A stretch of DNA of 62,370 nt, from the NCBI GenBank assembly GCA_900545665.1, contig UQZU01000010.1:1-62370 (forward strand). Reading direction: 5' to 3'. How positions within the stretch are numbered: the first letter of the stretch is position 1; the number at the start of each line of letters is the position of its first letter. The position numbers were made by a program, and so were the translations under genes. The notes under the pieces are model-generated. The model ran no database searches. It saw only the letters and a program-made list of their open reading frames with translations, and had not been told where the DNA came from. This DNA comes from an uncultured Collinsella sp. (lineage in GTDB: Bacteria > Actinomycetota > Coriobacteriia > Coriobacteriales > Coriobacteriaceae). Shown here piece by piece: positions 8,558-19,496 of this stretch.

Positions 8558-9238
8558 CTACTCGGGCCAGATAAACTGGGTGCGGCCGGCCTCGCCGCCA
8601 TCGATCAACAGGCTCTGCCCGGTCATAAACCGGTTGGTCACGCCCACAAAGTAGATCCACTCGGCGACCTCTTGGGCAGTGGCCCAGCGTTTAAGCGGCG
8701 TGAGCTCCATAATCTGGCTCCACAGGTGTTCGTCTTCCATCACGCAACGGTTGAGCGGCGTGATAACGCCACCCGGGTCCACACTGTTGGCGATGGCCTG
8801 CGGCGCCAGACGGTTTGCAAGGTTCTTGGTGTAGGCGATAACGCCGCCCTTGCTGGCGGCATAGGCGGGAAACTCCGATCCCGTATGCCCACTCGCGGAC
8901 CCCACATTGACCACGGATTTGATAGCCGGAGCCGGCTTGGCGGCAAGCCCCTCCCCCACAAAGGCGTAGCGCTCGGTCACGTTGATGGTGCCGCACAGGT
9001 TGGCGGCGATGTCGTCGGCCGAATCCTGCGTACCGGCAACGTTCACGATCACCTGGGGTTCAAGGTCGCCTGGAAACGAGTCCGGCTCGCGGACATCAAC
9101 GATCAGATGGCGGTAGCGCTCGTGTTCGATCGCCGCCGGCAGCAGATCAAAGCCCACGACCTCGTGGCCCCCGTCCAAAAAGCGCTGCACGCACGCGGCT
9201 CCGATACCACCCGAAGCGCCCGTGATCAAAACCCGCAT
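8558..9238 (-). CDS. Short-chain dehydrogenase/reductase
   Basis: A 226-residue SDR. The cofactor-binding TGASGGIG motif is at residues 6-13, an NVAG motif follows, and the catalytic Ser and YAASK motif are in the second half (VGSASGHTG ... YAASKGG). The C-terminal GQSLLIDGG is the usual SDR ending. Such enzymes oxidise or reduce alcohols and ketones with NAD(P)H; the FDLLPAAIEHERYR region with an early acidic residue slightly favours NAD(H). It starts 9 bases after the VUT transporter, so the two are probably cotranscribed. Confidence 0.88.
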   Translation of the reverse strand: MRVLITGASGGIGAACVQRFLDGGHEVVGFDLLPAAIEHERYRHLIVDVREPDSFPGDLEPQVIVNVAGTQDSADDIAANLCGTINVTERYAFVGEGLAAKPAPAIKSVVNVGSASGHTGSEFPAYAASKGGVIAYTKNLANRLAPQAIANSVDPGGVITPLNRCVMEDEHLWSQIMELTPLKRWATAQEVAEWIYFVGVTNRFMTGQSLLIDGGEAGRTQFIWPE

Positions 9239-9247
9239 ACTTGCTCC

Positions 9248-9970
9248 TTAGGCGGTTGCGTGGCGCTCGAGGTACTCGGAGCCCACATTCTCGCGCTCCC
9301 AGCCGCGCACGACCTTGTAGCCCACGGGGCTCAGGAAGACCTCGCACAGCAGCTCGGCGACAGCGCCGGTCAGCGAGCACATAAGGACTTGCACCCAGGT
9401 CCAACCAAAGAACGTGTGGCTCACCACAATGGCAAAGACCAGGTTGTCGATAAACTGGCCAACACCCGTGGACACATAGGAACGGAAGGCAAAGCTCGCA
9501 AAGTTATTCTTCTTGAGCATACGGCCAAGCGACTGGTTGAGCGTGGAGTTAACCACGGCAGAGACGAGCATTGCCAGCGAAGAGCCCAGCACCACGTACC
9601 AGGTGCCGCCGATGGTGGCGTTAAGGGCGGTGTTGACCTCGATCATGCCCGTGTCGTAGTAGGCGCCCCACATGCCGGGCGTGAGCGAGCATGCCCAAAA
9701 GCACAGGCTCACGGCAAGGTTGACCGCCAGTGCGAGGATAGAGATCTTGATGGATGCCTTGGCGCCAAAGCGCTTACAGATCATGTCCTGGCACAAAAAC
9801 GAAACCCAGCTCACCACAAAGCCACAGTCGAGCGCCAGATACGGCAGGCTGATAAGCTCTTTGTTGGCCAGCAGGTTCATCATGATGACGCTCACGAAAA
9901 ACAGCGAAACCGTTGCCGCGGGAATGCTCCGCAACAGGACCTTATAGTCCTCCATGACCTTCTTGATCAT
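9248..9970 (-). CDS. VUT/YhhQ family transporter (putative queuosine precursor uptake)
   Basis: A 240-residue protein with six or seven hydrophobic segments, matching the vitamin-uptake-like VUT family (PF02592). E. coli YhhQ of this family imports queuosine precursors. The signature region FVVSWVSFLCQDMICKRFGAK is near residues 50-70. The start has AAAGGAG upstream. No preQ1 riboswitch could be recognised in the 150-base leader, so the substrate is unproven. It precedes the SDR gene by 9 bases. Confidence 0.8.
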   Translation of the reverse strand: MIKKVMEDYKVLLRSIPAATVSLFFVSVIMMNLLANKELISLPYLALDCGFVVSWVSFLCQDMICKRFGAKASIKISILALAVNLAVSLCFWACSLTPGMWGAYYDTGMIEVNTALNATIGGTWYVVLGSSLAMLVSAVVNSTLNQSLGRMLKKNNFASFAFRSYVSTGVGQFIDNLVFAIVVSHTFFGWTWVQVLMCSLTGAVAELLCEVFLSPVGYKVVRGWERENVGSEYLERHATA

Positions 9971-10090
9971 TATGTACTCCTTTGGTTTTAGGTTTAACGA
10001 GCAGGATATCGGACCCGAACTGCTCGGACGCCTCGGTCTTAAGACGACGGTGGGTATGATAGCCGCTCACACGGCATCAGGCAAGCAACC

Positions 10091-10120
10091 GGCGCGGCAG
10101 CCCCGCAGGGCCACCGCGCC
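10091..10120 (-). terminator. GC-rich hairpin after prfC
   Basis: GGCGCGG and CCGCGCC, with an inner GCCC/GGGC pair, form a strong 30-base hairpin just past the prfC stop and before the VUT gene. It lacks a clear U run, so termination is possible but weakly supported. Confidence 0.45.
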
Positions 10121-10126
10121 GATGCG

Positions 10127-11740
<1,614 letters not shown>

Positions 11741-11877
11741 GCGGATCCTTTCTTGCATTGAGTGCATTACGTCGTTGTAACCGCATTATTGTAGCCGCGA
11801 AATCCCGCTCTAGGGCGCCTATCAGGACAAATTCATCAGTTGGGACTTGGATAGCCGGCCCAATCCGTATTTGCCTC

Positions 11878-11928
11878 TTGCATAACTGTGCATAGTGTAT
11901 ATATACTGTGCTTACCGGTTATATACAC
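11878..11928 (+). promoter_or_regulatory. Promoter and inverted repeat of the GntR/ABC operon
   Basis: A -35 TTGCAT (11878-11883), a 16-base spacer and a -10 TATATA (11900-11905) form a good promoter. Perfect inverted arms GTGTATATA (11895-11903) and TATATACAC (11920-11928) overlap the -10. A YtrA-type repressor binding here would block its own operon. The role is inferred from position. Confidence 0.6.
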
Positions 11929-11955
11929 GTGTAGCCCAACAGCTAAGGAGCCGCT

Positions 11956-12336
11956 GTGGACATCATCCTATCCAATTCGAGCGATAAGCCCATCTACGAG
12001 CAAATAGCCTCGCAGGTCAAGGCTCAGATCCTTTCGGGCGCACTCACTGCAGGAGCCAAACTCCCCAGCATCCGTGCGCTCGCGAGCGACCTAGGCGTGA
12101 GCGTCATCACCACCAAGCGCGCCTACGCCGACCTGGAGCAGCTCGGGTTTATCTGCACCGTGCAGGGCAAGGGCTGTTTTGTCGCCGAGGGCAACCAGGA
12201 GCTTTTGCGCGAAAACCAGCTCTGTCATATCGAAGAGCTGCTTGCGAAAGCGGCAAGCCAAGCCGAAGCCTTGGGCGTCACGCGCGACAAACTGCACGAG
12301 ATGCTCGACCTGGTAGCCCCCGAAACCATGCAGTAG
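11956..12336 (+). CDS. GntR family regulator, YtrA type
   Basis: A 126-residue protein with an N-terminal GntR winged helix-turn-helix (PIYEQIASQVKAQILSGAL, then RALASDLGVSVITTKRAY) and only a short helical C-terminus, as in YtrA-type regulators that sit in ABC transporter operons. The start is GTG with AAGGAG upstream. It is followed 23 bases later by the ATPase gene and then the permease. It probably represses this three-gene operon through the inverted repeat over the promoter. Confidence 0.9.
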   Translation: MDIILSNSSDKPIYEQIASQVKAQILSGALTAGAKLPSIRALASDLGVSVITTKRAYADLEQLGFICTVQGKGCFVAEGNQELLRENQLCHIEELLAKAASQAEALGVTRDKLHEMLDLVAPETMQ

Positions 12337-12359
12337 CCATCTGCAAGAAAGGCTATACC

Positions 12360-13241
12360 ATGCAAAACTTGCTTGAACTCAAAGGCATCTCACGCACTGT
12401 AAGCGACCGCTTTTCGCTGCGCGACGTCACGCTTGCCGTGGAGCCTGGCCAGATCGTCGGCTTTGTTGGTGCCAACGGTGCTGGCAAAACAACGACGATT
12501 CGAGCCGCGCTCGGGCTTATAAAGCTCGATGCCGGCGAAGTGCACCTGTTTGGGCAGCACTGCGGTGCCGACGCACCCGGTGAAGTGCAGCGCTGCTTGC
12601 GCACTCGTGTCGGCCTCGTGCTGGACACGTGTCCCTTCCCTTCCACGCTCAAGGTGACCGAAGTTGAGGCACTCGTAAGCCCGGCGTACCCCACCTGGAG
12701 CCACGACACCTTCGTTAGCCTCATCAACCGATTTGACCTCGATCCCAAGGCAAAGGTCAAGGACCTCTCCCGCGGTATGGGCATGAAGCTGCAACTTGTC
12801 TGCGCACTCAGTCACAAGGCCAAGCTGCTCGTTTTGGACGAAGCCACCGCGGGCCTCGATCCCATGGCGCGCGAGGAACTGCTTGATGAGCTACTCGCCT
12901 TTGTTTCCGACGACCAGCACAGCGTGCTGCTCTCGAGCCACATTACGTCCGACCTCGATCGCACCGCCGACCGCGTTATCTGCATCGATAACGGCTCGAT
13001 TGTGTTTGACCTGCCGCGCGAGGACATTACCGACCACGCCGGCATCGCCCACTGTACCCAAGCACAGGCCGCCGAGCTTATGGCTTGCGTCGAAGGCGCC
13101 CGTGCCGCCCACCACGCCTATAGCGTGGACGTGCTCGTGCCCAACCGTCGCGAAACGCTCGAGGCCTTCCCCGAGATTCCCTGCGATCGGGCAACCATTG
13201 ACGACTATCTACGCCTCACGCTGAAAGGGGCTTCGAAATGA
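12360..13241 (+). CDS. ABC transporter ATP-binding protein
   Basis: A 293-residue ABC ATPase. The Walker A motif GANGAGKTT is near residue 38, the signature is the variant LSRGM (usually LSGGQ), and the Walker B strand LLVLDEATAGLD is near residues 155-166. This layout is usual for drug or peptide exporters paired with ABC-2 permeases. It overlaps the permease by ATGA, a sign of translational coupling. The substrate is unknown; related YtrA-controlled operons respond to cell-wall antibiotics. Confidence 0.93.
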   Translation: MQNLLELKGISRTVSDRFSLRDVTLAVEPGQIVGFVGANGAGKTTTIRAALGLIKLDAGEVHLFGQHCGADAPGEVQRCLRTRVGLVLDTCPFPSTLKVTEVEALVSPAYPTWSHDTFVSLINRFDLDPKAKVKDLSRGMGMKLQLVCALSHKAKLLVLDEATAGLDPMAREELLDELLAFVSDDQHSVLLSSHITSDLDRTADRVICIDNGSIVFDLPREDITDHAGIAHCTQAQAAELMACVEGARAAHHAYSVDVLVPNRRETLEAFPEIPCDRATIDDYLRLTLKGASK

Positions 13242-13936
13242 AACGCGCCTTTATGTCCGAGACCGCCATCGTTCGCACGCTCGCCCCGAGCATCGCGGGC
13301 GTCGGCCTGTTCATATTCGTCGTATTGACCCTTGCCAACGCGACAGACGGCGATTCCGGCATGAGCGCCGGCGCCTGTGCGGTCAGCGCAATGTCGCCCA
13401 TCATAATCATGAACTCGCTAGCTGGCTACGATAACCAAAACGGCTGGGAACGTTATCGAGCAACGTTGCCCTTCTCGCGCAAAGACATTATTTGCGCACG
13501 CTACCTGTGCATCGTTGTCTTCTCGGTCGTCATGGCATGCGCGGCTACGCTTCTGAACATCCTCGCCCTTCCGCTCTTCGACCCCATGGGCATCCCTTCG
13601 ACATGCCAGACGATCTTTGAAATCGCAACCGCCTCGGCGGCATCGATGCTCATCTCCCTCATGATGGTATTCTTGACACAGCCGCTGTTCTTCCGATTTG
13701 GACACATGGAAGCGCTGCGCCTATCCCTTGGCCTGTTTGCCCTGTTTGGCTGCGGCACCATGGCAATGCTGAGTTCCTCCAACCCCATCAGCAACTGGCT
13801 CATGTCGATTGCCGGGGCGAATCCCGATCCTGCCGTTCTTAGCTGTCTGTGTGCAGGCATCGCCGTACTTGCCCTCGCGCTATGTGCAATCAGCTGCACC
13901 GTCAGCACCAAGGTTTATCGAGTACGCGATCTGTAG
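13238..13936 (+). CDS. ABC-2 type transporter permease
   Basis: A 232-residue protein with six hydrophobic segments, including IAGVGLFIFVVLTLANATDG, YLCIVVFSVVMACAATLL and ISLMMVFLTQPLFF. It begins inside the stop of the ATPase gene (ATGA). The ENGWERYRATLPFSRKD-like region after the second segment is common in ABC-2 permeases of the YtrC/bacitracin group. With the ATPase it should form a membrane exporter controlled by the YtrA-type regulator. Confidence 0.85.
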   Translation: MKRAFMSETAIVRTLAPSIAGVGLFIFVVLTLANATDGDSGMSAGACAVSAMSPIIIMNSLAGYDNQNGWERYRATLPFSRKDIICARYLCIVVFSVVMACAATLLNILALPLFDPMGIPSTCQTIFEIATASAASMLISLMMVFLTQPLFFRFGHMEALRLSLGLFALFGCGTMAMLSSSNPISNWLMSIAGANPDPAVLSCLCAGIAVLALALCAISCTVSTKVYRVRDL

Positions 13937-14026
13937 CCACGCGTGTCTCAATCCACGAAGGACGCGATCGCCGCCCCTCCCCGTAAATCCGTGACAAATG
14001 GCATATCCCCAGCGTGAGCCACCGTA

Positions 14027-15331
14027 CTACTTGCGCAGCGGCTTGGGCAGCGGAATGCCGGCGGCGATGGCGGCGGCGATGATCATACAGACGATGCCTT
14101 TGAGCGGGAAGCACATGAGCAGCAGGCCCACGACCATGATGGGCTGGCGCATGACGGCGCCCATCGTCGATGCCGTGCAGACGGCAACGCAAAAGACCGG
14201 ATCGGCGCCGGTGAGGATAGCAAGGCCATAGCCTAGGCTTACGCCCGAGAAGATAACCGGGAAGAAGTGGCCGCCGCGCCAACCAAGGTTGATGAGGGCG
14301 GGCGTCAGCATGGCCTTAACGAGACCGGTCGCGATAAGCACGCCGGCGGGAATGGTCAGATAGGTTTCCATGAGCACGTCGGCCTGCGTCTCGCCGGCAA
14401 ACATGGTGTAGGGCAGGACCGTGCCGCAGATGGCGAGCGCCAGGCCGGCCAGCATGGCTTTGACGACAGGGCGCGCCCCTATTGCATGGGCAAGCGCTTC
14501 GCTCGCGTGCTCAGAGACAAAGTACAGCCAGCCGCAGATTGTTCCGATCAGCGACAGAGGGATGAGCCAGGTAAGCTCCAGGTTGCCCACCACGGCAGCC
14601 TCGAACCTCGGCATACCCATGCCGCCGCCCATGAGCTGGCCGAGCAGCAGGTAGGTGCCCAGGCCGCCAGCAATCGCGATGCCGTAAACCACGGTCTTTT
14701 GCGCCTTGGGCAGCCTGATGGTGATCTCACCGGATTCGGAATCCTCGCCATCGCCGGCACCCTGGCCGTCGGCGCTACCAGCGAGCGGTGCCACAAAACC
14801 AAAGACGGGCGCGGTAAAGAGCGCCGTCAGGGCAGCCTGGGTGCCCAGCAGCGTAAGCTCCCTAAACTCGGCGCCAAAGCGACGCATGCGGTCGCCGACC
14901 CAGCTGCACAGACCAGCGATAACGCCGGTCAGGCCGGCCTCCGGTCCAATGCTTCCGCCAAACAGCAGCGGCAGCAATGCCGCGAGCGAAAGCTTGCCCA
15001 GGTTGTCGTACGGATAGCGCCCGTCTTGCTTAACCTTAGCCATCACCTGGTTGAGGTCATCGGTCTTGGTGCCTGTCATCTTTTCGTACAGACCGATTAA
15101 CAGGCCGCCCAGCAGGCAGATAAAAAACGGGTACGGCAGAAAGCCAAACGGGCCGCTGGCAAGCTCGGGCGAAGCGACGCCCAGCGCGTGCGGAATCTCG
15201 GTCCATAGATAGTCAATACCGTGCTCCATCGCAAAAAAGAACAGCCAGACCGCAGCACCTGCGAGTGCACCGGTCGCGGCAACGCTGACCAAAAACAGCG
15301 CGCGGTTTGTGGGTTTGGCAAGGTTATCCAT
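14027..15331 (-). CDS. ClC family chloride channel/transporter
   Basis: A 434-residue polytopic protein. The ClC signatures are GSIGPEAGLTG (with the gating-type Glu after P) and GWRGGHFFPVIFSG near residue 345. A polar insertion with DGQGAGDGEDSESGE around residue 215 is an unusual linker between the two halves. Family members exchange chloride or fluoride for protons or act as channels. GGAGG precedes the ATG. No fluoride riboswitch is visible upstream. Bases 13937-14026 hold no gene. Confidence 0.88.
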   Translation of the reverse strand: MDNLAKPTNRALFLVSVAATGALAGAAVWLFFFAMEHGIDYLWTEIPHALGVASPELASGPFGFLPYPFFICLLGGLLIGLYEKMTGTKTDDLNQVMAKVKQDGRYPYDNLGKLSLAALLPLLFGGSIGPEAGLTGVIAGLCSWVGDRMRRFGAEFRELTLLGTQAALTALFTAPVFGFVAPLAGSADGQGAGDGEDSESGEITIRLPKAQKTVVYGIAIAGGLGTYLLLGQLMGGGMGMPRFEAAVVGNLELTWLIPLSLIGTICGWLYFVSEHASEALAHAIGARPVVKAMLAGLALAICGTVLPYTMFAGETQADVLMETYLTIPAGVLIATGLVKAMLTPALINLGWRGGHFFPVIFSGVSLGYGLAILTGADPVFCVAVCTASTMGAVMRQPIMVVGLLLMCFPLKGIVCMIIAAAIAAGIPLPKPLRK

Positions 15332-15456
15332 CGGGTCCTCCCGCGGTTAAAGTCGACATAGATACGTTTTATTGTAGAGCGAGCGTTGCTCGAACGAGCC
15401 AACCATCTGCGCCGCAAACGGCACCATTGGGAGTCATGGTGGGGCAGGCTCAAGAC

Positions 15457-15990
15457 TTATCCGTTGATAATCGAGGCAATCTCGCGCAAATCGTCGGCAA
15501 AGTAGATGCCGTGCTGGCGCCTCGGGCTCGAAAGCCCTTTATCAATCATGTGCCCGAGCAGCGCCTTGAGGTCGTTGTAGTAACCGTCCAGGTTATACAG
15601 GATGCACGGAGCACTCAGGTGTCCCAACGACACCGCGGACATGACCTCGGCAATCTCCTCGAGCGTGCCCGTGCCGCCCGGAAATGCGATGAACGCATCG
15701 CCGAGCTCAATCATCTTGGCCTTGCGCTCCGCCATATCGCTCGTCACGATAAGGTCGTTGATACCGTCATGTTGAAACTCGGCCTCGATAAAAAAGCTCG
15801 GCTCAACACCCGTCACGTGTCCACCCGCCTCGAGTACGCTATCGGCGAGCGCACCCATCAGCCCCGATTTGGACCCGCCGTATACCAGCGCGTGCCCGTT
15901 GGCGCCAATCCAGTTGCCCAGCTCCTGCACCGCGGGCAGAAACGCCGGATCATTGCCGGCACTGGCACCCAGATACACGGTGATATTCAT
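15457..15990 (-). CDS. LOG family protein (nucleotide 5'-monophosphate phosphoribohydrolase)
   Basis: A 177-residue Rossmann-type protein of the Lonely Guy family, which splits cytokinin riboside or other nucleoside 5'-monophosphates to base and ribose 5-phosphate. YGGSKSGLMGALAD and the family signature FPGGTGTLEEI are intact. ATG at 15990 is preferred, with AAGGGGG upstream, over a GTG at 16014. The biological substrate in bacteria of this type is not known. Confidence 0.9.
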   Translation of the reverse strand: MNITVYLGASAGNDPAFLPAVQELGNWIGANGHALVYGGSKSGLMGALADSVLEAGGHVTGVEPSFFIEAEFQHDGINDLIVTSDMAERKAKMIELGDAFIAFPGGTGTLEEIAEVMSAVSLGHLSAPCILYNLDGYYNDLKALLGHMIDKGLSSPRRQHGIYFADDLREIASIING

Positions 15991-16026
15991 ATTTGGTCCC
16001 CCTTGTTGTGGCACACGACGTTCGTC

Positions 16027-16452
16027 TTAGCGCTGGCGTCGACGATACTCGCGCACGCGACGCGAAAGATCGGCGAGCTCGTCACGATCGAGCTCTTCCA
16101 AATGCTCAAGATCGTCCATAAAGCGCGCCATGGTGTCCTTTTGACGCAGCTTGATAAGCGTATTGCAGTAGTTCACCGCCACGCCCGTGAGCATGGCGAT
16201 GTAGAAGATGCTGATGACGCTCAGAATGACGGTAATGGCGCGGGCAACCGGTGTCTCGGCAGGAATGTCACCAAAGCCGATCGTCGAGACCGTCTCAAAG
16301 CTAAACCAAAGTCCATCGCCAAACGTAAGGGTCGTGGGCTCGGACAGCCAGACGGCCGTCGAGCACAGCAGATAGAAGATAAGAAACAGGCCCGTGATGC
16401 GCGCAAAGCCAGCCTGTCGCAACACATCGGCAAGCGTCCTCAACTTGTTCAT
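16027..16452 (-). CDS. Two-helix potassium channel protein
   Basis: A 141-residue ion channel subunit. Helix 1 is around residues 14-36, the pore loop carries the selectivity filter TIGFGD, and helix 2 is ARAITVILSVISIFYIAMLTG. The C-terminus is charged and probably helical, with no RCK domain. ATG at 16452 has AAGGGG upstream. Such KcsA-like subunits work as tetramers in K+ flux. Confidence 0.9.
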   Translation of the reverse strand: MNKLRTLADVLRQAGFARITGLFLIFYLLCSTAVWLSEPTTLTFGDGLWFSFETVSTIGFGDIPAETPVARAITVILSVISIFYIAMLTGVAVNYCNTLIKLRQKDTMARFMDDLEHLEELDRDELADLSRRVREYRRRQR

Positions 16453-16505
16453 CGCGACCCCTTTTCCCAGACGTCCAATCTCGTTCGCTCGGTATTGTCC
16501 CACAA

Positions 16506-16563
16506 CCGGCAGTTAGGGACGTTCCTTTTGTGCCGGCAGAAAGGGACTGTCCCCAACTGCCGG
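16506..16563. repeat. REP-like palindrome, CCGGCAG/GGGGAC family
   Basis: CCGGCAGTTAGGGAC (16506-16520) and GTCCCCAACTGCCGG (16549-16563) are inverted repeats with one mismatch. The inner part has GTTCCTTTTGTGCCGGCAGAAAGG-like blocks shared with the copy at 4200-4283. Confidence 0.7.
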
Positions 16564-16650
16564 GCGGGAGCGTTTAGCGGTGCAGCTGCCGACTGGGCAG
16601 GCTGAGCTGGTATCCTTATGCGGTAATGTCTCAATTCGTTAGGATTGCAC

Positions 16651-19455
16651 GTGAGAGCTGCCACTGTCCTTCGTTCAGTTATATATCGCGCCCTGGCCAT
16701 TGTGCTTGCCGCGCTTGCCGTGCTGAGTTCTATCGCGCCTGTCCAGGCTTTTGCCGATGACCCTAGTCAGCAAGTCAAGACGGTCCGCGTCGGCTGGCTC
16801 GTCAGCAACGAGGGCTTCCAGGACGGCACCCCCGGCGAGCGTCTCTCGGGATGGGGTTACGAGTACCTCCAGACCCTGTCGTACTACACGTCCGGCTGGC
16901 GGTACGAATACGTCTCCGGCACCTTCACCGAGCTTATGGACATGCTCGAGGCAGGCGAGATCGACCTCATGCCCAACATCTCCTACTCCGAGGAACGTGC
17001 CCAAAAGCTGCTCTTTTCCTCGAACCCCGAGGGCACCGAGCGCTACTACATCTACGCCAGGCCCGACCGTGACGACCTTGCAAAGGGTGACCCTCAAGCA
17101 CTCCAGGGTCTCACTATCGGTTTCAACCCCGGCGTCATGCAAACCATCGTTGGCCAGCAATGGCTCGCCAGCGAAGGAATCGCCTGCACATACAGGGAGT
17201 ATGACGGAGGTTCCGATCTCTTTGACGCGCTCGCAAACGACGAAGTCGATGCCGTCATCATGAACGACACCATTTCGTCGCCCGAGGCGTCGCCCATGTT
17301 CTACGTCGGTTCGAGCGACTACTACTTTGCCGTTCCCAAAAGCCGCCCCGACCTGATGAACGACATCAATGCCGCCATGACGGCAATCGCCCGCGTCAAC
17401 CCACGCTATATCGACGAAGTCAAATCTAACTACTCGGCCCAAAACAGCGGTTCATCATCGCTCAACGGCCCCGAACGTTCCTGGCTCAAGGCGAACAACA
17501 ACACCATCACGCTCGGCTACATTACGGGCAAACTCCCCTACTGCAACGAAGACGAAGACGGCAAAATGGAAGGCTCGCTCGCATCGCTTGCGACGACGTT
17601 GCACGATAAATTTGGCATTACGGTCAAAACCGTCGCCTTTGATAACTACAAGATGATGTCAAAGGCCCTGTCAAAGGGAAGCATCGACGTTGCGCTGCCG
17701 GTATACCGAGATTACTGGTTTGCCGAGCAATCAGGCGTTGTGCAGTCGATATCGTTGGGGACCACATCCCTCACCGCCATCCACACCGGCGGCAACCTGA
17801 ACAAAGACCTTCAGAACATCGCCTGTACCAAATCATCGTTTATCAACCAAAATGTATTTGAAAGTCTGTTCCCCACAGCGACCGTGACCGAATACCAATC
17901 CGACGATGAAGCGTTCGACGCCCTCAGGAAGGGAACGGCACGTTGCATCGTCGCTCCCAGTTCACGCGTAAAAACCCTCGGCGATCGTTACGATCTCGAG
18001 GACTGCGAGACGACCGAGCTCCCTGACACCTGTGAGCTCTCGTGCTGGATTTCGCGCGGAAAACCCGAGCTGTTGGGAATCATCAACAAGGGCATCATCA
18101 ATGCCGGAGAATCGCTCTCCGCAAGCAATTTCTCCTCCACGTCGTACACGGCCCAGGAATCCAACACGCTTCAATTCCTTTATCGCAACCGCACCGCCAT
18201 TGCAGCTACCCTCATCGGTATGTTGTCGGTCGGCATCGTCCTGCTCATCTGGGCGCTCGTACGCGCTCGAACCGAGCGCAAAAAAGCCGATGCCGCCAAC
18301 GCCGCTAAGACGGCATTCCTCACGCGCATGAGCCGCGACATCCGTACGCCGCTCAACGGTATCCTGGGCCTTATCGAGATCGAGGAATTGAAGGAAGGCG
18401 ATATCCAGGTCGCCCGCGAGAGCCGTGCCAAGGCGCGCGTTGCCGCCAATCACCTGCTCTCGCTGATCAACGACATCCTCGAGATGGGCAAAATCGAAGA
18501 CCGCAAGCTAACACTGGAGCATGCGCCTTTTAACCTCAAAGAGCTCTGCGACGACACACTGGTGCTGTGCAAGCTCCGCGCGTCCAGTAACGGCATCACA
18601 ATGCAGGACAATAGTCTGCCGTACGCCACGGGGCCATACATGATCGGCAGTCCCACCCATATCCGACAGATCATGATCAACCTGTTAGACAACAGCATTA
18701 AGTACAACAAGCGCGGCGGCTCCGTCACCTTTAGCTCAAAGACCGAGCCACTCGATAACGGGCGCGCTCTCTTTTGCTTTAGCGTTTCGGACACCGGCAT
18801 TGGTATGACTCCCAAGTTTTTAAAGCATATCTATGAGCCGTTTGCCCAAGAAGGTGACGATGCGCGCAGCAAGTTCCAAGGAACCGGCATGGGCATGCCA
18901 ATCGTCAAGTCGCTTATTGAACTGATGGGCGGCACCATCGAAGTTACCAGCGAACTCCATGTGGGCACCGCGTTCTACGTGGAAATTCCGCTCGATATCG
19001 ACAAGAACCCCCAGACGCGGGCGAATACGGTCGAGAGGGCGCTCGACTGCTCGCTCGCCGACATGAACGTGCTGCTCGCCGAAGACAACGAATTGAATGC
19101 CGAGATTGCCCAGGCGCTGCTAGAATCCGAGGGCGTCGTGGTCACCCGCGCCGCCAACGGCAACGAAGTCGTCGATCTGTACCTATCGCATCCCGCCGGC
19201 AGCTTCGATGCGATCCTGATGGACATTATGATGCCGGACATGGACGGCTACGAGGCAACCCGCGCGATTCGTCTGAGCGAGAAGGTCGATGCAGCCGATA
19301 TCCCCATCATCGCGCTCACCGCCAACGCCTTTGCCGAAGACGCCCAGGCGGCACACGATGCCGGCATGAACGCCCATCTGTCCAAACCGCTCGACTTTAA
19401 CAAGCTCAAAAACATACTCGCCCGCATTAAGAAAAACGGATCCGTTTCGCTATAG
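16651..19455 (+). CDS. Hybrid sensor histidine kinase with two fused solute-binding domains; phospho-acceptor His replaced by Arg
   Basis: A 934-residue membrane protein: signal peptide, two tandem type-3 solute-binding domains (about 40-265 and 280-500), one membrane helix near 520-545, a HisKA region, a HATPase domain and a C-terminal receiver. The HATPase N-box (INLLDNSIKYN), DTGIGM and GTGMGM motifs are intact, as is the receiver Asp in LMDIMMPDMDG. The H-box reads MSRDIRTPLNG with CGC (Arg, residue 562, bases 18334-18336) where family members have His. GTG 16651 is chosen because AGGA lies 6 bases upstream; TTG 16645 abuts it. Autophosphorylation at the usual site is not possible as written. 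Confidence 0.9.
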   Translation: MRAATVLRSVIYRALAIVLAALAVLSSIAPVQAFADDPSQQVKTVRVGWLVSNEGFQDGTPGERLSGWGYEYLQTLSYYTSGWRYEYVSGTFTELMDMLEAGEIDLMPNISYSEERAQKLLFSSNPEGTERYYIYARPDRDDLAKGDPQALQGLTIGFNPGVMQTIVGQQWLASEGIACTYREYDGGSDLFDALANDEVDAVIMNDTISSPEASPMFYVGSSDYYFAVPKSRPDLMNDINAAMTAIARVNPRYIDEVKSNYSAQNSGSSSLNGPERSWLKANNNTITLGYITGKLPYCNEDEDGKMEGSLASLATTLHDKFGITVKTVAFDNYKMMSKALSKGSIDVALPVYRDYWFAEQSGVVQSISLGTTSLTAIHTGGNLNKDLQNIACTKSSFINQNVFESLFPTATVTEYQSDDEAFDALRKGTARCIVAPSSRVKTLGDRYDLEDCETTELPDTCELSCWISRGKPELLGIINKGIINAGESLSASNFSSTSYTAQESNTLQFLYRNRTAIAATLIGMLSVGIVLLIWALVRARTERKKADAANAAKTAFLTRMSRDIRTPLNGILGLIEIEELKEGDIQVARESRAKARVAANHLLSLINDILEMGKIEDRKLTLEHAPFNLKELCDDTLVLCKLRASSNGITMQDNSLPYATGPYMIGSPTHIRQIMINLLDNSIKYNKRGGSVTFSSKTEPLDNGRALFCFSVSDTGIGMTPKFLKHIYEPFAQEGDDARSKFQGTGMGMPIVKSLIELMGGTIEVTSELHVGTAFYVEIPLDIDKNPQTRANTVERALDCSLADMNVLLAEDNELNAEIAQALLESEGVVVTRAANGNEVVDLYLSHPAGSFDAILMDIMMPDMDGYEATRAIRLSEKVDAADIPIIALTANAFAEDAQAAHDAGMNAHLSKPLDFNKLKNILARIKKNGSVSL

Positions 19456-19496
19456 TTTGTGCTCAACAACCATACGCAGCAGAAAGGAAGCCAACG

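Noticed and set aside
8492..9991. Long rightward open frame across the SDR and VUT genes
   Set aside because: It is antisense to two recognised genes and low in protein-like character. The same applies to frames antisense to prfC (10172-11761) and the topoisomerase A gene (52586-54328).
9971..10090. Possible preQ1 riboswitch before the VUT transporter
   Set aside because: The leader has no recognisable preQ1 aptamer pattern; the A-rich stretch before the ribosome site is too generic.
15332..15456. Fluoride riboswitch before the ClC gene
   Set aside because: The leader lacks the conserved GGCGAUG-type start and CUGAUG segment.
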